The notes beneath the pieces were generated by a model. That model was not told where the DNA came from. It worked only from the letters and a program-made list of their open reading frames with translations, and searched no databases. A program made the position numbers and the translations under genes. Source: CAJXZP01 sp963974475 (lineage in GTDB: Bacteria > Bacteroidota > Bacteroidia > Flavobacteriales_G > Salibacteraceae). Taken from it: DNA of 64,000 bases. The DNA lies in contig CAXBCR010000006.1 in NCBI GenBank assembly GCA_963974475.1, forward strand, positions 1 through 64,000. The letters are read 5' to 3'. Positions 1-9,073 of this stretch are shown piece after piece (positions within the stretch are counted from its first letter, which is position 1; each line of letters begins with the position of its first letter).

Positions 1-38
1 TAAAAAGCTAACACCCTACTTCTAGTTATCGTATTCGT

Positions 39-83
39 CCCGATCACTATCGGGAGAAGGCCCGGGCACCGATAGTAATCGGT
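39..83. repeat. Two adjacent small palindromes sharing ATCGG
   Basis: Two short perfect hairpins lie 13 bases apart: CCCGAT-CACT-ATCGGG at 39-54 and ACCGAT-AGTA-ATCGGT at 68-83. Both have 6-bp arms, 4-base loops and the same ATCGG core. Neither is followed by a T-run, so they do not look like intrinsic terminators. They resemble small REP-like intergenic palindromes. The window starts here, so the flanking gene on the left is not visible. Confidence 0.45.
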
Positions 84-138
84 ACAACAATACATTCATT
101 CTTGGCCTATCGGCAGAACGAATGCTTAGTTATTGTGT

Positions 139-441
139 TTAGTTTTTAATTGCTCGAAACTCATACTTTTTCACAAACTCCTTAGCTTCCTCTATGCTTT
201 GAGGATAAGTCACATAAATTCCGTTTTCATCGCTTACACTTTGAAAATTAAATCCGCGTGCAATAAGAAATTTCACAAGTTCCCATCTTTTCTTATCATT
301 CTTTTTAGGCGGTCTGAACTTATGATTTACAAAAATCATTTCACTAGAACATTCTGGACAGTTACCTGTGCGGAAGTTTTCATAGTCAGTACCAAGATTC
401 TCAACTCTCAGGCAGTTTAAGCAAACATTTTTGTACCCCAT
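139..441 (-). CDS. Small zinc-ribbon-like hypothetical protein (100 aa)
   Basis: Not a family I can name. The first 35 residues hold two cysteine pairs (CLNC at residues 7-10 and CPEC at 28-31), the spacing of a small zinc ribbon. A basic stretch follows (RPPKKNDKKR), and the C-terminal half looks like a small alpha/beta domain. The start codon overlaps the stop of the upstream DUF4265 gene in a TAATG junction, so the two are probably translated together. Zinc binding is inferred from cysteine spacing only. Confidence 0.6.
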   Translation of the reverse strand: MGYKNVCLNCLRVENLGTDYENFRTGNCPECSSEMIFVNHKFRPPKKNDKKRWELVKFLIARGFNFQSVSDENGIYVTYPQSIEEAKEFVKKYEFRAIKN

Positions 442-926
442 TATCCTTTGTTTAAATCCAATCTATGTTTTTCAGAAAGACATGGTTCAGAATATTCAAT
501 TGTTCCCTCTTTTTCTAATTCTTCTAACCGTTTTTGAATGGTTTTATAATCTATGGATTCCAATATTTCCATTGAAAAATAGGAGTCATTTAACCCTTCA
601 GATTTGCAATTCAAGTTCTTGAATTCTTCTCTGATTATTTCTTTATCAAAACCTTCTTTGTTTATTAAAACGAGGGCAATTGAATTACCTGAATGCTTTG
701 TAGTTTTTCTATACGTTAATCTTTGTTCTGATTCATCATACTCGGCAAAGAATTCATCATCTGTGGCTATTAGAGGTCCATAAAAAGGTATGCTGTCAAG
801 TCTGTAAATTCCATTTTCCGGTTCAACTTTTTCAGCCCACATTGTTTCCACTGTAACTTCATCAAGCACATTACTATGATACTTAAAAAGTATTTTTTCG
901 TATTTATCTTCTTCGGTCATTTTCAA
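441..926 (-). CDS. DUF4265 domain-containing protein
   Basis: A 161-residue soluble protein without signal peptide or membrane segment. The N-terminal half (YHSNVLDEVTVETMWAEKV, then YRLDSIPFYGPLIATDDEFFAEYD) matches my memory of DUF4265, a domain of unknown function common in Bacteroidota and often linked to immunity-like or accessory genes. The C-terminal part is charged and probably helical. It overlaps the downstream zinc-ribbon gene by one base. No function can be assigned. Confidence 0.65.
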   Translation of the reverse strand: MKMTEEDKYEKILFKYHSNVLDEVTVETMWAEKVEPENGIYRLDSIPFYGPLIATDDEFFAEYDESEQRLTYRKTTKHSGNSIALVLINKEGFDKEIIREEFKNLNCKSEGLNDSYFSMEILESIDYKTIQKRLEELEKEGTIEYSEPCLSEKHRLDLNKG

Positions 927-1534
927 TTAAACACAACATGCGGTTATATCACACGTGTGATATATCCACATTATATTTTATTTCTATTATATTAATTCAA
1001 TTCAACTTTTTTTCTATCGCTTCCCTACAATCTACGTCAACATACATAATCGTTTCAGCAGTTTTAGACCCCTCACAAAACCTGCGCAATCAAAAACCCT
1101 AACCGTTTGTAGTCGTTTGTAGTCGTTTGTAGTCGTTTGTAGTCGTTTAATATCGGTTATTTCACTAGTCATTTTTTGGTTGCTTGGAGTTGTTTTATTT
1201 GCTCATGCAATGTACTATTTATTCTGAGTATTTTTGGTTGTTAGATTGAATTTTTTCGGTCTTACTCAGGCAGAATCAGTAGGCTATTCATTTTTGAAAT
1301 GATTCGCGTTCGTTCCTTCAGAAATCTTGTAGTGGGTTCAGCAGAATCCTATTCTCGGCATGTCCTGAATAGTTATTATTTCAATGCCTATTACGTGATC
1401 AAACTACCTCCCTACCCCCAAAAAATAATGCTAGTTACCGTTACAATTTGGGGGTGATTTGTCCCTATAACTTCTTGGAGCAAAAATTAAAACCGTCCTT
1501 TTCATTCTTGATTGGGTACCGTTCAAAAATAATG
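927..1534. other. Intergenic region (608 bp) with a short tandem repeat
   Basis: I see no convincing gene here on either strand. It is AT-rich, holds the 10-bp tandem repeat at 1104-1148, and otherwise shows only short open frames with no recognisable protein. The frame at 1465-1809 on the minus strand overlaps the MepB gene out of frame and is not believed. Confidence 0.5.
1104..1148. repeat. Tandem repeat, 4.5 copies of CGTTTGTAGT
   Basis: Four perfect copies of the 10-mer CGTTTGTAGT followed by a half copy (CGTTT). The copies are identical and directly adjacent, as in a recently expanded microsatellite. No gene reads through it. Confidence 0.9.
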
Positions 1535-2029
1535 TTATGGTTGTCGTAAGTGTTTCCTAATCCATTCAATATCCCCATCCGTACCAAATTCCACAAAATA
1601 ATTGCTTTGCCAATTTTGCGTTTTTTTAGCTTGCTTACTAGTAGGTGCATCCCACGGTGGGTACACTCTAAAACCGCGCTTGCCGTCTTTCGTATCCGTA
1701 GAAACAATACCTTTATCCATAAGTACCGATTTTGGTATAATAAACTGCCCAACTCTTTCATCTTTACCCACATTAATGACGTAATAATCAAAGGGGTCAT
1801 GGGTGTCAAATGGCGCGGTGAGACCCTGTATATTTCGTTTCCAAAATGTAACGAATTGACCTACTTTTTTGGGTGTTATTTTAGCCGTTCTTCCCATTAT
1901 TCGTAATTCATTAACGGTAAATGTGCAGGCCGCATATTCGCTACTTTCCGATTCTAATTTATAATCAGCCACCCAAATATTCGCTTGGGCATACAGGGTT
2001 TTTATTGGGTGTATTCCTATCTGTTTCAT
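1535..2029 (-). CDS. MepB family protein
   Basis: 164 residues, full length for the MepB family. Supporting segments are TPKKVGQFVTFWKR (near residue 53), GQFIIPKSVLMDKG, GKRGFRVYPPWD and the ending QAKKTQNWQSNYFVE. The family is named after the third gene of the Staphylococcus aureus mepRAB efflux operon, but its activity is unknown; a nuclease-like fold has been suggested. Here there is no MepA transporter or MarR-type MepR beside it, so it is a stand-alone gene. No signal peptide or membrane helix is visible. Confidence 0.8.
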   Translation of the reverse strand: MKQIGIHPIKTLYAQANIWVADYKLESESSEYAACTFTVNELRIMGRTAKITPKKVGQFVTFWKRNIQGLTAPFDTHDPFDYYVINVGKDERVGQFIIPKSVLMDKGIVSTDTKDGKRGFRVYPPWDAPTSKQAKKTQNWQSNYFVEFGTDGDIEWIRKHLRQP

Positions 2030-2225
2030 TTGTTATCTGGCCTGCTAAAAATTGATTATTACTAGCCGAAAATATACTTTTATTTACAATTTCTACGGGC
2101 TCCCCATCCTCCTTTTTTCACCATCCATTACACGACTCTAAGAATCACAAAATCAAGGTGTTATTTTCTTTGTCACAAAATACGGCATTCCGCATCATTT
2201 ACGCATTTCACCTGCCATATTCAAC

Positions 2226-2233
2226 TAAGTTTG
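2226..2233 (+). promoter_or_regulatory. Candidate -7 box for the deacetylase-like T9SS gene
   Basis: TAAGTTTG matches the Bacteroidota -7 consensus TAnnTTTG, 25 bases before the ATG at 2259. A clear TTG -33 box at 17-20 bases spacing is not present (TTTCA lies there). Confidence 0.4.
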
Positions 2234-2258
2234 CCGTACATTTAAGTCGGTACTGAGT

Positions 2259-4289
2259 ATGAAACACTTTCTATTAATTTTTATGATTATTGTTTCTGCC
2301 GCTTTAAACGCTCAAACTGATCGTAAACTAATTATTCTTGATTTATCCGTTAGAAACGGAGAGACCAATCAATCTCGAATGTGGTCGGCAACCCGCATAG
2401 CCGAAGTAGCCGGAATTTCTTACAATACCACTTCATCCTTAAATACTGCACTGAATTACCCGGTCATTTTAATGGCCACAAAAGTGAGTTCATCTACCTT
2501 CACCCCTGCCGAATTTCAACAAATAAAAGATTATGTTTTTAATGGTGGTACTGTTATCATTTCTGCCTTGAAAGCTACCGAATTATTCCAGATGGCGGGC
2601 GTATCTAGCCAAACATCTTCTAACCGGAATTACCGTATCAACTGGGACATTGCAGCCGAGCCCGATGTGTTTTACATGATTAATGATTCGCTTGAAACTA
2701 CTATCTCCTTGGGCGATTTAGGCGGACCTGCAACCTTCATAAGTCGTCATTACCAACTAGATGGTGGACTGGCATTAGGTCGGTATGAAAGTGATTCTGT
2801 AGCTGCAGTACATAATGTATATGGAAGTGGAAATTGCTACCTGATTGGAACCGATTTTCGAGATGTTATTTACCGAAATATGGCCGATATGGATATTAAC
2901 GCCAACCGCACCTATTCCAATGGATTTGAACCTACATCAGATGTCATTTGTTTTTGGGTCCGTAATATTGTGCGTAAATCTATTCCGAATACTATTCATA
3001 AATATACTATTCCGGGCAAGGCAAAATCTATCATAATGATGACGCATGATGTGGATAGTAATACCGCTTTGGATACCATGCTTCAGTTTTCTAGTTACCA
3101 GAAAAATCATGGTATTTTGGTGCAATATAATATTACCACTCGCTATTTTTCTGATGATTGGTTTTCGGATATCTACGTTGGAACTTATGATGCGGTGGAA
3201 CAATTAAAAACCGATGGGCATACTTTAGCCTCTCATTCTGTGGGCCATTTCCCAGATTTTGCCGATTTTCCTTATGGTATTAGTACGGTGGATAGCTCCA
3301 CATACAAACCAGGATATTTTAATGGACACACCATAAATGGAACCGTTTTGGGCGAGGTGGTCGTGTCTAAGAATTTATTAGAAACAGACCATTTGGTGAA
3401 TATCCGAAGTTTTCGTTCGGGACATTTAGCCTATCCTGATTCACTTATTATGGCTTTGGAAGCCACAGGATATGCCTATAATTCGTCCAATGCGGCCAAT
3501 AATGTGCTTACCGGATTTCCATATTACGCGCCCAAAGTGCGGTCGTTTAATACCACCATGTCAAGTGTAATCGAACTTCCGTTAACCATTTCGGATGTTT
3601 TGGATGTCGCGTTTTTTAACGAAAATGATTATGCCGATGATATAGCCAATTGGATTGCTGTATCCGAAAAATATGCAGATAATAATTCGCCCGTTATTCT
3701 GCTTATTCATCCAAACAGACGATTTAAAGTAACCGCTATGGATGATTATTACCAAGGAATCTCATCGGGAATAAAACCATACTTGTTTCAAGATTATGGC
3801 GATTATTGGGCAAAACGAAACGGTTTAGAATTCCATTCTACATTGGCTAATGATACGCTTAATGTCTATTTTGATACAGATAGCTGGGTAAATGAACAGT
3901 CGTTTGTAATCGACAATAAATCTTTAAAAGCTGTGCATTTTTACGATTTCACAAATAAAGAGATTGTCTTTAAATCCGTCCCTTGGGAATTTGGTCAAAC
4001 ATTGTATTACGTATTTGACCGCACGGTTTCTACCCATGAAATAAATGCAAATACGCTGGAGCAATTAACGGTATATCCAAATCCGTTTAACCAAACTTTT
4101 GTAGTTAATGTACATGCCGGACAAAAAGACCTCAAACTGATAGACCTTACCGGTAAAATAGTGTGGACAGGTGTGGGTGAAGGCGAAATTACGATTGACT
4201 TATCGTCTACCGCCCTAAAATCGGGAATGTACTTTATTCAAGCTAGCGATGATTCGGGAATTTCGGTGGCAAAAATCATTAAAAAATAA
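2259..4289 (+). CDS. Secreted polysaccharide-deacetylase-like protein with T9SS sorting domain
   Basis: 676 residues in four parts: an N-terminal signal peptide ending near AQT; a Rossmann-like domain (about 22-235) with a GGTVIIS strand resembling glutamine-amidotransferase-like folds; a NodB-type polysaccharide deacetylase region (about 260-500); and a C-terminal T9SS type A sorting domain that starts at VYPNPF and ends AKIIKK. In the deacetylase part, MTHDVD fits metal-binding motif 1 and SHSVGH fits the H-x3-H motif 2. T9SS cargo is exported through the Sec system and then across the outer membrane to the surface or medium. The substrate is unknown; an acetylated polysaccharide is the natural guess. 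It is monocistronic. Confidence 0.75.
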   Translation: MKHFLLIFMIIVSAALNAQTDRKLIILDLSVRNGETNQSRMWSATRIAEVAGISYNTTSSLNTALNYPVILMATKVSSSTFTPAEFQQIKDYVFNGGTVIISALKATELFQMAGVSSQTSSNRNYRINWDIAAEPDVFYMINDSLETTISLGDLGGPATFISRHYQLDGGLALGRYESDSVAAVHNVYGSGNCYLIGTDFRDVIYRNMADMDINANRTYSNGFEPTSDVICFWVRNIVRKSIPNTIHKYTIPGKAKSIIMMTHDVDSNTALDTMLQFSSYQKNHGILVQYNITTRYFSDDWFSDIYVGTYDAVEQLKTDGHTLASHSVGHFPDFADFPYGISTVDSSTYKPGYFNGHTINGTVLGEVVVSKNLLETDHLVNIRSFRSGHLAYPDSLIMALEATGYAYNSSNAANNVLTGFPYYAPKVRSFNTTMSSVIELPLTISDVLDVAFFNENDYADDIANWIAVSEKYADNNSPVILLIHPNRRFKVTAMDDYYQGISSGIKPYLFQDYGDYWAKRNGLEFHSTLANDTLNVYFDTDSWVNEQSFVIDNKSLKAVHFYDFTNKEIVFKSVPWEFGQTLYYVFDRTVSTHEINANTLEQLTVYPNPFNQTFVVNVHAGQKDLKLIDLTGKIVWTGVGEGEITIDLSSTALKSGMYFIQASDDSGISVAKIIKK

Positions 4290-4340
4290 GTCCGTTTTTC
4301 GAACACGATTTTCAAGAGCCAGTCAACCCGATTGCATTCT

Positions 4341-5030
4341 CTATTTAATTAACCGCAAGGCTTCTTTTCTACTGAGTGGACTCAGATTGGTTTTTTCACT
4401 AAATTGAATCACCCACCGAGGATTGGTTTTACTGTATTGTCGCAACACCCATCCAATAGCTTTATTGATAAAAAACTCTTTGCTTCCCAATAGATTATTT
4501 ATACAATAGCACAACATTTCCGTATCGGTATCGGTTTTATACTTTAATTGAAACAACAAGGTAGACCTTTGCAACCATAAATTATTTGATTTAAGCCATT
4601 TATCCATAAACTTCTGGCGTGATTCTGGAAACTTTTTAAAATAGGCACCCATTAATTTATCGGCCACCACATCCACGGTGTCCCACCACGAATTATGGGT
4701 TACCATGTATTCAAATAGCACGATATCATTCACTTCCAACTGCCGGGTATATTTGAGTAATAAATCTAGTGCGAAATGATGGTATTCACGTTCTGGTTTT
4801 TCCCAAAGTGCCTTTACCAAATCTGAGAGTTCCTCTTTGGCTGGCAAATAATTTTTCATCAAAAAAGGCAGTGTCACCTCTCGCCTGTTTCCAGCCGTTA
4901 GGCCATAAAACGCAAACTGATTTCTCATATACACCTTTTGCTTTTCCGCATTTTTGACATCCGCATTACGCAGAAACTCACTTTCTAAAACAGATAATAA
5001 TTCGAGTGTTTTTAACGGTAACTCATGCAT
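4341..5030 (-). CDS. DNA alkylation repair protein (AlkD-like)
   Basis: 229 residues built of short helical pairs, as in the HEAT-repeat DNA glycosylases AlkC/AlkD that excise 3- and 7-alkylpurines. Recognisable segments are RNQFAFYGL near the N-terminus, ALWEKPEREYHHFALDLL, WWDTVD (the conserved Trp-Asp region that faces the lesion) and NKAIGWVLRQYSK near the C-terminus. The length is normal for AlkD. The gene lies one base downstream of the arylamine N-acetyltransferase gene on the same strand, so the two probably share a transcript, although no functional link is evident. Confidence 0.85.
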   Translation of the reverse strand: MHELPLKTLELLSVLESEFLRNADVKNAEKQKVYMRNQFAFYGLTAGNRREVTLPFLMKNYLPAKEELSDLVKALWEKPEREYHHFALDLLLKYTRQLEVNDIVLFEYMVTHNSWWDTVDVVADKLMGAYFKKFPESRQKFMDKWLKSNNLWLQRSTLLFQLKYKTDTDTEMLCYCINNLLGSKEFFINKAIGWVLRQYSKTNPRWVIQFSEKTNLSPLSRKEALRLIK

Positions 5031-5031
5031 T

Positions 5032-5826
5032 CTAAATGGGTTTTAAATCGTCATAGCTGGCATCAAGTACAATTCCAAACTCCTGTTCTAATACTTCTAA
5101 ATAAGTGGAATCGTCTAATAACTCCACCTTTTCTTCCGCACCGTTAACCACTTTTTTAAAATTAAAATTACGCAAAGTCACCATTCCATTCTCAATAGGG
5201 AGAGCCGCCACTCTACCAAACACAAAAAATGATTGAGGATGAGTAGATGTATAATGATTTCCATACACAATATCTCCTTGAAAAACATGGGTTAAATCAA
5301 AACTATACAGGTTATTCCACTCATTTTTACTTTTACTTTGAAGCACTATTCCATACCGCTCTTCCTCCACTAATCGAACCGTTTGATTTTTAAATTTTAT
5401 AGGCGTATCCAAAACTAATGGAATGGGTTCAGATGGAGTCTCTGAGCCAAATCCGGCATCTACAATCCATTTTTCACCTGCCAAGGTAACCAAAGTAATT
5501 TGGTGTCCTCTTCCGGTAACTCCGCCCTCTAAGTAAACCCGACCGAGCAATGCTCTAGCTTCAAAACCAAAAGATTGCAAAGCCATTAATAAAAGCCCAT
5601 TCAATTCAAAACAATAACCGCCCCTTTTATGAAAAACCATCTTTTGAACCAATGCTGTAGGCTCCAAATGAATGCCTTTGCCCGTACTAATATCAAAGTT
5701 TTCGAACGGAATAGAATGGTGTTGCGCATGATGCAAAGCGGTCAAACATTCCAAGTTAACCGCAATGTTTCCGGTAAAATTTATTCGCTTCAAATACGCT
5801 TCTTTGTTAAAGGAAAATTTATTCAT
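5032..5826 (-). CDS. nat: Arylamine N-acetyltransferase
   Basis: 264 residues, typical NAT length. The catalytic triad is intact: Cys72 in RGGYCFELN, His108 in GRGHQI and Asp123 in VDAGFG. The enzyme transfers acetyl groups from acetyl-CoA to arylamines and hydrazines through a thioester on the cysteine. It is cytoplasmic, with no signal peptide. It is the first gene of a two-gene unit with the AlkD-like gene. The physiological substrate in Bacteroidota is not known. Confidence 0.92.
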   Translation of the reverse strand: MNKFSFNKEAYLKRINFTGNIAVNLECLTALHHAQHHSIPFENFDISTGKGIHLEPTALVQKMVFHKRGGYCFELNGLLLMALQSFGFEARALLGRVYLEGGVTGRGHQITLVTLAGEKWIVDAGFGSETPSEPIPLVLDTPIKFKNQTVRLVEEERYGIVLQSKSKNEWNNLYSFDLTHVFQGDIVYGNHYTSTHPQSFFVFGRVAALPIENGMVTLRNFNFKKVVNGAEEKVELLDDSTYLEVLEQEFGIVLDASYDDLKPI

Positions 5827-6034
5827 GTTGTATTGATTTGCAAACCTTGCGATGGGATTCGTTTCAAATTCGAAAGTACTTTACTTTGTGCATTTAACCG
5901 TTCTGTTCTACACATATTTTGTTACAGAAACGAAATATTCTTTGAATTTTCATGGAACGGTCAGCCCAAACAAAACCAAAGAAAAATTATTCATTTTATT
6001 CGCATTTTTGGTTATTTATAATTTCCCTAAATGA

Positions 6035-6042
6035 TACCTTTG
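6035..6042 (+). promoter_or_regulatory. Candidate -7 box upstream of the T9SS adhesin-like gene
   Basis: TACCTTTG matches TAnnTTTG, 74 bases before the ATG at 6116. No well-spaced TTG -33 box was found (the nearest TTG is 24 bases upstream). Confidence 0.35.
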
Positions 6043-6115
6043 ACGCAAAAATAACGCGATTATTCGCTAGAGACATTCGAATTAAATACCATCCATTAAA
6101 ATAAAATATTGTCCC

Positions 6116-6964
6116 ATGAAAAAAGTTTTACTAGCCTCATTATTTGCCTTTTCTATTGGCATTGCTCATTCTCAAATAATCACAACCTTTCCTTATTTTA
6201 CAGGATTCGAAGGTCGTCAAGGAAATTTAAACGATTCTTTACCCGATTTCTGGACGTATGAAGACTTGAATGGGGCTGGAAATAATTCAAGTTGGGAAAT
6301 CATCAAAAATTCTCAACTATCGGTTAATGCTCATACCGACTCCACCGCAGTTCATATGTTTTCTAACATGAATGAATCAAACAACGACTGGTTATTTACT
6401 CCGGGAGTACAAATGGAAATTGGTAAAAAATATACCATCACTTTCTGGTATTGCGTTCGCTCCATTTTGTCCTCCTTTGAAAAAACGAAATTACATGTAG
6501 GAACCGGAGCTTCCTCAGCCGATATGATGACAGACCCAATTTGGGATAATAACCATATTATCAACGAAAACTATCAGATGGAGACCGTTTCATACACTCC
6601 TTCACAAGATGGGGTCTTTTATTTTGGGTTTCATTCGTACAGCGATCCTGCGCAATTTATTTTCTTTTTAGACGACATTACAATTAGTAGTAAAGTTACC
6701 GGTATAGCAGAAAATGATTTGGCCAAAATCCAGTTGTCTCCCAACCCAAGTTCCGATTTTATTCACATAACAGGACTTAACGAAAACCAAAACTATCGGG
6801 TAATACTTTATAATATGTTAGGGAGAAAAGTGCAAGAAAATCCATTTAATGGAACGCAATTTTTATTAGATATTTCTGCATTCGAAAACGGGAATTATTT
6901 TGTGCGAATTCTTACAGAAAACAACGAAATTATAACTAGCCGCCCAATTAGTATTGTACGTTAA
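6116..6964 (+). CDS. Secreted choice-of-anchor J protein with T9SS sorting domain
   Basis: 282 residues. The signal peptide (KKVLLASLFAFSIGIAHS, cut before Q) is followed by a cleaved-adhesin/choice-of-anchor J (MAM-like jelly-roll) domain at about 25-190. That domain contains GFEG, PDFWTYEDLNG, NDWLFTPG and FWYCVRS, the usual landmarks. The T9SS type A sorting domain begins at LSPNPSSDF (about residue 203) and ends RPISIVR. It should be exported by T9SS and kept at the surface or released. The domain is carbohydrate- or protein-binding in relatives; no catalytic residues are visible. It stands alone. Confidence 0.8.
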   Translation: MKKVLLASLFAFSIGIAHSQIITTFPYFTGFEGRQGNLNDSLPDFWTYEDLNGAGNNSSWEIIKNSQLSVNAHTDSTAVHMFSNMNESNNDWLFTPGVQMEIGKKYTITFWYCVRSILSSFEKTKLHVGTGASSADMMTDPIWDNNHIINENYQMETVSYTPSQDGVFYFGFHSYSDPAQFIFFLDDITISSKVTGIAENDLAKIQLSPNPSSDFIHITGLNENQNYRVILYNMLGRKVQENPFNGTQFLLDISAFENGNYFVRILTENNEIITSRPISIVR

Positions 6965-7191
6965 TCCGGTCTGATTGGTCATTAAGGCTAACTACAAATT
7001 CAGTTAGCTAATTCATTAATCTCTAGTTCATCTCTAGGGTATGCCTCAAATGCATTTCGTGATGTAAACTATATTCTATTTCCAATTTTATAGCCCATCT
7101 AGGTTACCCCTTTTCACCACTCTCCACTTTATTATTCAATTAGCAATAATTGCTTAGACTAGCCCTTTCGGTTTCCTTCCTGCCGCTACCT

Positions 7192-7446
7192 TTACCTGTA
7201 CGAATTGTTACGATGTCTTTTATATTTCATTAATGAAATGAGCGAAACCAAAGTCCAAACTGCTTCTAACAAGATAAATGGTATATAGGCCATCAAAATG
7301 GACGCTAAACAAGCCATGGCTGCTCCAAGTAAATTTAGCCAAATGAAAATCAAGTCATTGCTATCTATCTTGCCTAAAACATTTAAAATGTAGGCTAAAA
7401 GAATTTGTAGCACTCCTATAAAACCTATCCAATCCGTAATATCCAT
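7192..7446 (-). CDS. Small CBU_0592-like membrane protein
   Basis: 84 residues with three hydrophobic segments (about 5-25, 31-52, 54-73) and a basic tail (KYKRHRNNSYR). The pattern DWIGFIGVLQILLAYILN followed by NLLGAAMACLASILM fits the small CBU_0592 family of predicted inner-membrane proteins of unknown function. It is an isolated gene between two intergenic stretches. Confidence 0.65.
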   Translation of the reverse strand: MDITDWIGFIGVLQILLAYILNVLGKIDSNDLIFIWLNLLGAAMACLASILMAYIPFILLEAVWTLVSLISLMKYKRHRNNSYR

Positions 7447-7797
7447 TTGCTTTTATTTAAACCTCTTTTACGCCTTTCCTGCGTAATAAAAGGTTGTTAA
7501 AAGTACACTATTTCATAAGGTATTTCTCCTCAGCAAGACTTTTTTTGGAGAACTTGAACCATTTAAATAACACTTATATTTCATGAGTTAGTGGCGAATG
7601 GTATAAAAAAAAGGAGTCCCCAACTTAACTTTTACGTTGCCTTCACAAGGCATCACCCCCCTTACATAAAGTAGTTATTCATCCTTATTCTGAAAGTTAC
7701 TGCACAAAAAAAAACGCCCGAATAGCAATGCTATTCGGGCGATTATTAATTGTAATCAACAGTGAAGCACTCCTGCTCCACCTACAATACGAGTTAA
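7447..7797. other. Intergenic region (351 bp)
   Basis: Apart from the intrinsic terminator at 7706-7741 belonging to the cytochrome cluster on the minus strand, I see no gene, tRNA or repeat here. Confidence 0.5.
7706..7741 (-). terminator. Intrinsic terminator of the electron-transfer cluster
   Basis: Perfect 11-bp stem CGCCCGAATAG / CTATTCGGGCG with a 5-base loop at 7715-7741. On the minus strand it is followed by nine T residues. It lies 57 bases past the stop of the last cytochrome gene and closes the operon. Confidence 0.9.
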
Positions 7798-8196
7798 CTA
7801 TTCCGCTAATGTTCTAACGTAGTCAATAACTAACCATCTGTCTTCTGCATCCGGAATTTTTTTAGTAAAACTTGGCATGTCACCTAAACCTGTTTTCATT
7901 TTATAAAAAATTGTACCGTCTGTTTGTGCTTGGAATTCTTCTGACGAAAAATCACCCAAATCACCTTTAAGATCTGCAGCTTTTGTACCATCACCGTAAC
8001 CTTCTTTACCGTGGCAAGAAGCGCAATGTTTTACATATATTTCTTTACCCACTTCAATATTTTCATCATCTGATGCATCGGTTGGATTTTTTGCATTAGC
8101 TTCTGAAGCTGGAACATTCCATTCTTCTGTTTGAATAAAGGAATAAAAACCAATGGTAGCTACTACCATCGCAACTGAAATTATTAGATTTTTCAT
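7798..8196 (-). CDS. Periplasmic monohaem cytochrome c
   Basis: 132 residues. An N-terminal hydrophobic segment (residues 3-21) serves as signal or membrane anchor. An acidic linker follows, then a class I cytochrome c domain with CASCH (Cys58, Cys61, His62) and Met107 in GDMPSF as the likely axial ligand. It is the last gene of the cluster, four bases after the preceding gene. It is the natural candidate to carry electrons away from, or to, the NrfCD-like membrane module in the periplasm. Family membership is clear; the electron partner is inferred from gene order. Confidence 0.9.
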   Translation of the reverse strand: MKNLIISVAMVVATIGFYSFIQTEEWNVPASEANAKNPTDASDDENIEVGKEIYVKHCASCHGKEGYGDGTKAADLKGDLGDFSSEEFQAQTDGTIFYKMKTGLGDMPSFTKKIPDAEDRWLVIDYVRTLAE

Positions 8197-8200
8197 AGTT

Positions 8201-9073
8201 TTAATTTTTGTTTTTTGATTTATAAATTCTTACTAAATTGATTACTAACATAAGTAAAGTTCCCCAAATACCTAGTATAATAAGGTTAGGAAATACTAAC
8301 AAATAAATAGGTGTTTTTGAAGGTGGTGACCACATTGTTCTTTGATCAAAAGTATCTGTTGTCACAACAGGCACACCTATTGGAGCCTCAAATTCATTTA
8401 TTACCGTACCATAATCATCGCTTTCATTAATTAATACCTGCATTTCTAATACACCTTCCATTCCAGGTATATCATTAGGTAGCTCGACAAATATTGAGCC
8501 ATTGTCATCCGTTTTATAATTACTTTGACCAATAATTAATGGACTAAATAATCGTTTAACTTGAACCCGAATTGGAGCCTCTGAAATTGGCGCTCCGGTT
8601 AATGCATTAGTGGCGCGAGCTTGAATATAATTAACACTGTCTTTGGTTACAACACCCGCTTCTACACTCACATCCTGGAATGACAGTTTCTTATCCCCTT
8701 TTTTGTACAAGTCACTCGCATCGTTGGTAATTAAATAATTAAAAGTGTTTAATGAATCAAGAGAAACTAGGCTGGCAAGGTTGAATTTAGCAGAACCATC
8801 TTCAATCGTTTCAATTTCTCCTAATAAGGCGTTTGAATCACCAAATACTTGATACACTTTTAACTTCAAATGGTCCACTGGTTGGTATCCATCTTCAGTT
8901 TTCGCTTTTGTTTTAACAACGATATATGATTCATTATTCATGACTTTCACATACTGCACCGACATTCTAACTTTTGCTTTTTTAGGAGCAGCTTGGGCAG
9001 CCATTGCGAAAAGCATAATGAAACATAGCGTTGACAATTTAGCTATTTGTTTGATATATTGTTTCCCAATCAT
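8201..9073 (-). CDS. Membrane-anchored periplasmic protein of the electron-transfer cluster
   Basis: 290 residues, no family recognised. A signal peptide (cut near AQA-A) is followed by a periplasmic region predicted to be mostly beta-strand, with two Ig-like/carboxypeptidase-regulatory-like segments (about 35-120 and 130-225; PVDHLKLKVYQVFG, APISEAPIRVQVK, TDDNGSIFVELP). A single C-terminal membrane helix (about 255-280) and a short basic tail (YKSKNKN) complete it. There is no cysteine haem motif. Its start overlaps the stop of the NrfD gene by four bases, so it is very probably an accessory or assembly subunit of that complex. Confidence 0.7.
   Translation of the reverse strand: MIGKQYIKQIAKLSTLCFIMLFAMAAQAAPKKAKVRMSVQYVKVMNNESYIVVKTKAKTEDGYQPVDHLKLKVYQVFGDSNALLGEIETIEDGSAKFNLASLVSLDSLNTFNYLITNDASDLYKKGDKKLSFQDVSVEAGVVTKDSVNYIQARATNALTGAPISEAPIRVQVKRLFSPLIIGQSNYKTDDNGSIFVELPNDIPGMEGVLEMQVLINESDDYGTVINEFEAPIGVPVVTTDTFDQRTMWSPPSKTPIYLLVFPNLIILGIWGTLLMLVINLVRIYKSKNKN

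Noticed and set aside
1104..1148. Possible CRISPR array
   Set aside because: The units are 10 bp and directly adjacent with no spacers, and there are no cas genes. The same applies to 45945-46296 and 49089-49147.
1465..1809. 114-residue frame overlapping the MepB gene
   Set aside because: Out of frame with a clear family match and without any recognisable features.
5629..6021. 130-residue plus-strand frame over the start of the N-acetyltransferase gene
   Set aside because: Most of it lies antisense to a gene with an intact catalytic triad, and it has no homology signal.
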